64,000 bases of DNA from Chloromonas sp. AAM2 (taxonomy: Eukaryota; Chlorophyta; Chlorophyceae; Chlamydomonadales; Chlamydomonadaceae). Both the position numbers and the translations under genes were made by a program. The DNA is taken from the NCBI GenBank assembly GCA_004335635.1, contig QAXH01006771.1, positions 38,185 through 102,184 of the forward strand, written 5' to 3'. Shown in pieces: positions 58,540-64,000 of this stretch (the stretch's first letter is position 1; each line of letters opens with the position of its first letter). The notes below the pieces were generated by a model. The model searched no databases. It was given only the letters and a program-made list of their open reading frames with translations, and was not told the DNA's origin.

Positions 58540-58856
58540 TCCAGGTGGCCCGAAATGGGACAGAGTTACTGAAAACGCCGCTTGCAGCACAGCGCCGCAG
58601 CTGCTGGCAGCCAAATTTGCAAATGGTTATAGTAGCAATCGTTCAGCGCCCGACGCATTATTGTCACCTGCAACTCTGCTAGCGCCGTAGTTGCGGAACA
58701 AGATGTGTGGCAGTCCGTACCATGTGTCATGTATGTCGGTTACCGAACACCCTCGGGGCATGCCAGGTGTGAACGGGACATGCCAGGTGTTTGGATATAT
58801 TTGTGGTCCCACCACGATGCCAATAGCAAGTCTCAGACCCTATCATCTTTCCCACC
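58540..58856. promoter_or_regulatory. Divergent promoter region (rhodanese-like / unknown gene)
   Basis: 317 bases between opposing start codons. It includes a short direct repeat, GGGACATGCCAGGTGT / GGCATGCCAGGTGT, near 58756-58790. Confidence 0.45.
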
Positions 58857-61800
58857 ATGTCTCTAAACAAACTCGAGCCTCTGACAGTACAGCGCGTGAC
58901 GACTTACACCAGAGATGCGAGTGCGCACGGGTCCAAAGCATTGTGAGTACTGCGAGGTTGCCACAGATGGACACTGGCCAGGCTGCAGGTAGACCTGACT
59001 CCACTGGCCTGTATCAGCACATCCTGATGCATCTTGGCTCGAGCAAGCCAACATCAGCTTGACATTGTGCGTTACACCAGTCTGGCAGGATCAGTGTGCC
59101 AGCATGCGCCACACGCTGCATGCAGGGCCGATGACTTCAGTTTGGAAGTCCCTGAGCACCGACCCTCACCCTCACCCGTGCGGGACCCATACGATGGATT
59201 TGCAGACCCGGAGTCTGCAGGTTAGTGCATGGCAGCTTTTGCATGGGTTCTTGTGCCGCCTGCAACTCATGAACCTCCATCTGGCTCACTCTGCCCTCAC
59301 CCCTGTGAGGCGGCTTGTCACCTGTACATACTCACTGCTGCACGTGTGGCTGTTGCCTCAGGCGCTTCCGACGCATTGGCTGGCCAGGACCAAGGGGCGC
59401 AGTCACGCCATGCGCCAACAGCCAGTGCCCCATACTGCGGGCCGCTGTCCCATGCACGTCGTGAGGTGTTCTCCCGCCAGGCGCAGCTAGCCGGTGAGTT
59501 GCAGGCGATGGGCCTGCCACCCATGGTGGAGTGGACACATGGCGTGAGGGTGGGCAAGGCGGTGGGGCCACTTGACAGTGCACAACCGCTCACCCACCAC
59601 CTCACAAGCCGCAACCCAATAGCGCAGCACCAGCGCAAGACCAGTGCACGCATGGCCAAGCTCAGGCCTGCTGCCAGTGGAGAGACACTCAGGTGCGCGT
59701 GCGACGGGTGCGGGACGGGCCAGATGAAACACCAGGAGGCAACGGTAGGGGATAGCAAGGAGCGTCCCATCACCCGAAGGTGGTTAGCCCAATGAACTGC
59801 ATGCACATCCCCTTCACACAGGAAGTATGCGTGTCTGGCCAGAACCTGAGTTGGGTGCTGCCACGGAGAACAGCCAGGCACCTGCTTGCAAACGGCACCC
59901 CATGCCTTAATGTATTGAATTCAACATGCCCCATGTCTTTCTTATCCTTGTGCCCCATGTCAGTGCCGGCGGCTGGGGCGTGGCTGACGACATGCCGCTG
60001 GTCACGGTCATGGCGAGACTCGCAACGGTGGATGGCGCACGGCACAAGCGCATGGAGGTGCGGCTGCTGGGGGCTGCCAAGCACTTGTGTGGTACGCATT
60101 GAACCCTGTGCGGGTAAGCTGCCAGTCACCTCATTGCACCATGATATGTCGGATGTGCGTGCTGTCTGAAATTTCTGCAAACGGACGCTTTGCGTACCTG
60201 CTAGCCTGATGTAGTGTGTTAGTGACCGTCCTCTGCTCTGCTGCACAGGCCATGCCTTGCTACCAGCCCTACCACCCCAGGCGCCGTGAGGGCGGTGTGC
60301 CGGCCAATGAGGCGGAGGCAGGGGACCTCTCAGCGGCAACAACGAGGTGATGCTCTCAGTCGACATGTTGACATCTTACAAACTGTTGGGTTACTGAATC
60401 CACTAAAACGTATTCGGACGCTTGGAACAGCCTTTGACACGACAATCTCACTCATTGATTGGACCGCTTGTCCATGAAATCCACCCAGCTGCCATATGTG
60501 TTCTGCACCACCACCAATGGGCCCAGGTATTTTGATTGGCCTCTCTGCTCGACCCCTCTGTTCCTGTGTAAAGGATACATGGTGTAGGATTGCCACGACA
60601 GCAGCAAAACAGCAGCGAGCAGAAAGATTATCACACCGATCCATGCATACAAAGCAGCACAACAGCCTTATTTGTGTCCGGAATATCGTTAGTGTTCTCT
60701 CGCTGAATGTTCGGTGACAAGTCTTCTTCTCCCGTTCATCAGAGTCCTTCAGGTCACATGTGTGTGCAGGCCCATACAGGAGGCGCGTGCCAGGCTGCGT
60801 GCCGCTGCCATTGCACCACACCGCCACGCGCCGAACGCTGCTGCCCCGGATGCACGAGTGCAGCGCCTGCAGCGCCTGGCACAGCAACTGACCGCAGCAA
60901 AGCTGGTGAGCCTCGCAGAACTAGCTTAGAGACAAGCCACGTGTGTGCTGACGACCAGCAACAAGTTGGAACCTGGCAGCAACACAGCGACTGCACCGAT
61001 TGCCCAGTAGCCAAGGCTTTACAGGCCGGACAAGTGTGCTTACATGTGCCATGGTGTCCACCCTGCATTTACTTGCGAGTGCAGCGCAACAATACACAGG
61101 CGTTGATGTGATGCTCTTCACCTGCTGTGCCTTCAGGCGGGTGTGGAGCTGGGAGTGGACGCGCCCCTGGTCATGGTGGTGCAGCCAGCGGGAATGGGAA
61201 CAAGCATCAGTGCAGGCACAGGCACTACCGCGGGTTCAACCCTTCCCTCTTCACATCCTGCACTTGCGTCCACCCAAATGGATGGGCCGGACGCACCGGC
61301 TGTCGTTCAGCCCAGTCCAGCAAAGGCTCGACATCCCGCTCCCGAAAGCATTACTGAGCTACTGGGGCCTAACAGACGGCGCTCTGCTGTCGTGCTGTAC
61401 CCGCTGCGCCAGAGACAGCCAGTGGCCCAAGCGCCAGGCAGCACAGGCCCGCTGGTGCACCCGCAGCAAGTAAGCAGCGGTGGAAATGGGGCATACAGGG
61501 CGCATCAGTTGCAGTGCGTGTGCAGCTGATGGCGGCCCGAAAACGGATTCTGTCCAAAGGATTGGTGTACAGTTGCTGGCAGGTGCTGGTGTTACAATCC
61601 AGCCCAGAAAACCAGCAAAGGAATCTTCGTGTCATCGATCTGCTTCACTGAGTCTCCATTGTTTGCAACGACGTGATTCTTTCTTTCTGGCGTGCTGCTG
61701 TGTTGCAGGCAACCCACCCAGCGCCGGGTTTGGACCTCGCTGTCTTTCATAGCCCTGCAGCGGCCGCGGCCAATGAGGTGGTGCGGCGGCCCAAGCGCCT

Positions 61801-63140
61801 GGTTCAGGCGCAGAGGCAGACAGAGACCAGCGAGGGAGGGCCCACGGACAATGGAGGAGGGGGCTGGGCAGCCGCTGGCGGTCAGCAGGAGCAACTTGAA
61901 CAAGCTGGTGTGGTGCACATCAAAGCGTTGCCACCACCAGCACCACCAGCACATGACGAGGGAGTGTCACAGCCAACACATGTTGTCAACACGTGCCAGG
62001 GCATACTGGCAACGCACCAAGCATTTGGCCCTGGCAGCTCACCAGCCGGTGCCCAGCGGGGTGCAGCTGCAGCGTCTGTTGAGCTGGGCCGGTTTCAGGA
62101 TGCATCCGATACCGACAGTTGCGGTGGGGACCTCCTGCTATGCGACTTATCCTCCTCGGACGGCTCCTGGGGCATACCCCGCCAGGAGGTGGATGCACGC
62201 GGTTTTCCACGAGCTGGGCTTGGTGCTTCCGCTTGCATGGACACAACGACCATGCTGACATGCAGGGAATCGCCGGATGCACCTCGGCTGGAACAGCAAC
62301 TCCATGGGCATGCTGGCATGCTGCAACAGGGTGCTGCACCACAGGACACCGGCAGTGTTTGGCCAGTGAGCCCTGCCCAGCCGCAGTCAGTGCGCTTGGT
62401 TGGTCAGCACAGCGAGGACAGTGAAGTTGACAGCACTGGAAGCTGGGGTGTGGATCCGCAATCAACACCGCATGTTGCACATGCGGTGCAGCCGGACAAC
62501 AGCTTCACTTCAGCGCCACAGGTAAGGCTGGAACTCACGCACTTGACAAACCATTGGCGGAGTCTGCTATGGCAGGTGACAAATGGCGCTTTCATTTAGC
62601 TTGGTTTGTCAACGTCACCAGTGCCAATGACAGGCAAGCCATGCCTTCTCAGGACTACTAAGGCATGCGATGAGCACTGCAACAGCAAGAATATGGCTGC
62701 AACTGTGGTGACTGAGGCGGAAGTTGTATGAAGCAGGTGGTGTACGGAGAACGGTGACCTCTTGCTAGCTCCTGCCTGTACGAGTTTCCACGCAACTGCA
62801 GGTTTGCACTCGTGCACAGCGACTTGCGGTGATGCACACCACCAGTCTACTTGCAGATATCAGCATGGTACAGAACAAAAGAATGAAGCCCCGCTTCCTT
62901 AAGCTACCCATACCTGCCCACCCACATGCGCTGCAGGCATGTGGGCACGAGCAACGACAAGCTGGGCTCTGTTCCTTAAATGGCCTTGCACACCCAAGTG
63001 CTGCCAGCACAGGAGCGCTGGATACAACGACTTGCCCACATCACAGAAGCCTAATGCACCTACAAGATATCGATTTTGATCCGCCCCCTGACTGGCTGAT
63101 GCGGCCTGTGACAGACACTGCGGCACGGTACGGCAGATGA
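58857..63140 (+). CDS. Unrecognised 774-residue protein
   Basis: I do not recognise the family. Nine exons close in phase from ATG (context CCACCATGT) to TGA: 58857-58942, 59126-59220, 59362-59692, 59964-60057, 60249-60346, 60770-60905, 61137-61469, 61709-62521, 62802-63140. The N-terminal third has RREVFSRQAQLAGELQAMGL, NPIAQHQRKTSARMAKLRP and DDMPLVTVMARLATVDGARH, with helical, basic segments. Then follows a helical stretch (PIQEARARLRAAAIA and RVQRLQRLAQQLTAAKL). The rest is Ala/Gly/Gln/Ser-rich and acidic in places (SSDGSWGI, SEDSEVDSTGSWG), with two similar GSWG motifs. The C terminus has MVQNKRMKPRFLKLPIPAHP and DIDFDPPPDWLM. No signal peptide, membrane segment or catalytic motif is visible. 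The GTG-CGG donor of exon 4 (60058) was chosen because the next donor breaks the frame. The last exon may contain a GC-AG intron. Confidence 0.7.
60649..60723 (+). repeat. 75-bp dispersed repeat, copy 2
   Basis: 70/75 identical to 40961-41035, same orientation. It lies inside intron 5 of the unrecognised gene. Confidence 0.85.
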
Positions 63141-64000
63141 CAGATGGGAGTGCACGTGCTGCCTCCCTTGCTTGTGGGACTAGCTCTCTCATCTTCTTAT
63201 CACATGTTTTTGAAGGCTGACAGTGTTTATAGTGGTTTAGTCCTCTTTGTTTTCTGCCTGAACCTTCTATACAAGGGATATACAGACTGGAGATGGCAAG
63301 AAAGATGGAAGCGACATGGCAAGAAGCGGAGCATGCCTTAAGGAGTATCACGCAGCATATGTCGGCCACAGCTCGTTGAAATGCGCCAAGAGATAAGATA
63401 TGAGCGAGAAGTCATGACCAAAAGCTAAATCAACCGCAAAGCACGTGCGTGCAGCCTGCCACTCTCGCGAGGGCAGCACAACTTGTGCAGGTTGCTTCCT
63501 GTTCTTGAGATCTGCGACCCCAGCACGCTGGGCTGGGCTCTACCTTCTTGCCATTGCTCGTTGTGTTATTGCATATTGCACTGATAAAGTGACCCTCGTA
63601 CCGATATAGAGTGTGTACCATTCACCACATTCACCACACAAAAGTTAGTGCATGCCAGGTCGCAGCCAAACACGGAGTGCTCATCACATCGCATGCTAAA
63701 CATGTGCTTCTTGTAGACATGGTTTGTGAATCATAGACGTTGTCAGGCGTTGTTGTGCGCTACCATTTGCAGTAAGAGCACGCACTAAAGGTACCTCCGC
63801 CTGCAAAGGTGGTTAAACAACTCTAGCACCTGTGTTAGAGCAAGGGGTGAAGGTGCGAGAGGTCATGGGTAGGATCAGGATCGTTCCTGCATGGCATCTG
63901 CCTGGATGACTGCACATTTACCGTGCCTGTGTTCTCTCCTACAGTGTTGACCCTACAGTGTTGACCCTATTCTTGGCTGTTGCAGGAAGTGGACCGCGTG
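63141..64000. other. 3' flank and right-edge sequence
   Basis: Contains the 3' UTR of the preceding gene. ACAGTGTTGACCCT is duplicated in tandem at 63943-63970. A good acceptor (GGCTGTTGCAG) ends at 63985, so 63986-64000 may be the first bases of an exon of the next gene (reading EVDRV). This is too short to judge. Confidence 0.35.

Noticed and set aside
63144..63341. 65-codon plus frame with hydrophobic start
   Set aside because: Begins four bases after the stop of the previous gene, in its 3' UTR; no acceptor or family support.

Overview
This window is nuclear DNA of a eukaryote, most probably a chlorophyte green alga. Genes are broken by many short introns (mostly 80-400 bases) with GT-AG borders and some GC-AG borders. 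The protein content is algal or plant-like: a bestrophin-type channel, a plant/algal fucosyltransferase-like enzyme and candidate plastid-targeted enzymes. It also holds a candidate axonemal protein, and CA/GT microsatellites are common. No bacterial operon, rRNA, CRISPR array or intact transposon is visible. I cannot name the species. I joined exons by hand using splice borders, reading-frame phase and family motifs. Thirteen genes close from a plausible start to a stop; the first gene enters from outside the window.

Layout, left to right: unrecognised gene (+, 5' end missing) | acyl-CoA synthetase (-, 4496-11370, 21 exons) | aldo/keto reductase (+, 11594-14415) | dsRNA-binding protein (-, 15747-20206) | candidate axonemal protein (+, 20580-23302) | EXD1-like 3'-5' exonuclease (-, 24261-26538) | PP2C phosphatase with RGG-rich tail (+, 27245-34015) | about 5 kb of repeat-rich DNA without a convincing gene | fucosyltransferase-like type II membrane protein (+, 38979-40781) | bestrophin (-, 42491-46790) | tubulin cofactor C (+, 46905-49228) | short-chain dehydrogenase (-, 49583-52507) | MIC19-like twin CX9C protein (+, 52959-54118) | membrane-anchored rhodanese-like protein (-, 55862-58539) | unrecognised gene (+, 58857-63140) | the possible start of another exon at the right edge.

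Strands alternate almost perfectly, so most 5' ends sit head to head across 114-706 bases and most 3' ends face each other. The genes do not form one pathway. Themes are acyl and fatty-acid chemistry (acyl-CoA synthetase, FabG-like SDR), redox, RNA metabolism (dsRNA-binding protein, EXD1-like nuclease, RGG phosphatase), organelle membranes (bestrophin, MIC19, rhodanese) and microtubules/cilia (cofactor C, axonemal candidate). Introns and gene-poor stretches carry several dispersed repeat families, including a four-copy element with a tRNA-like B box and a motif family centred on CCAGTTCTGGGAC.
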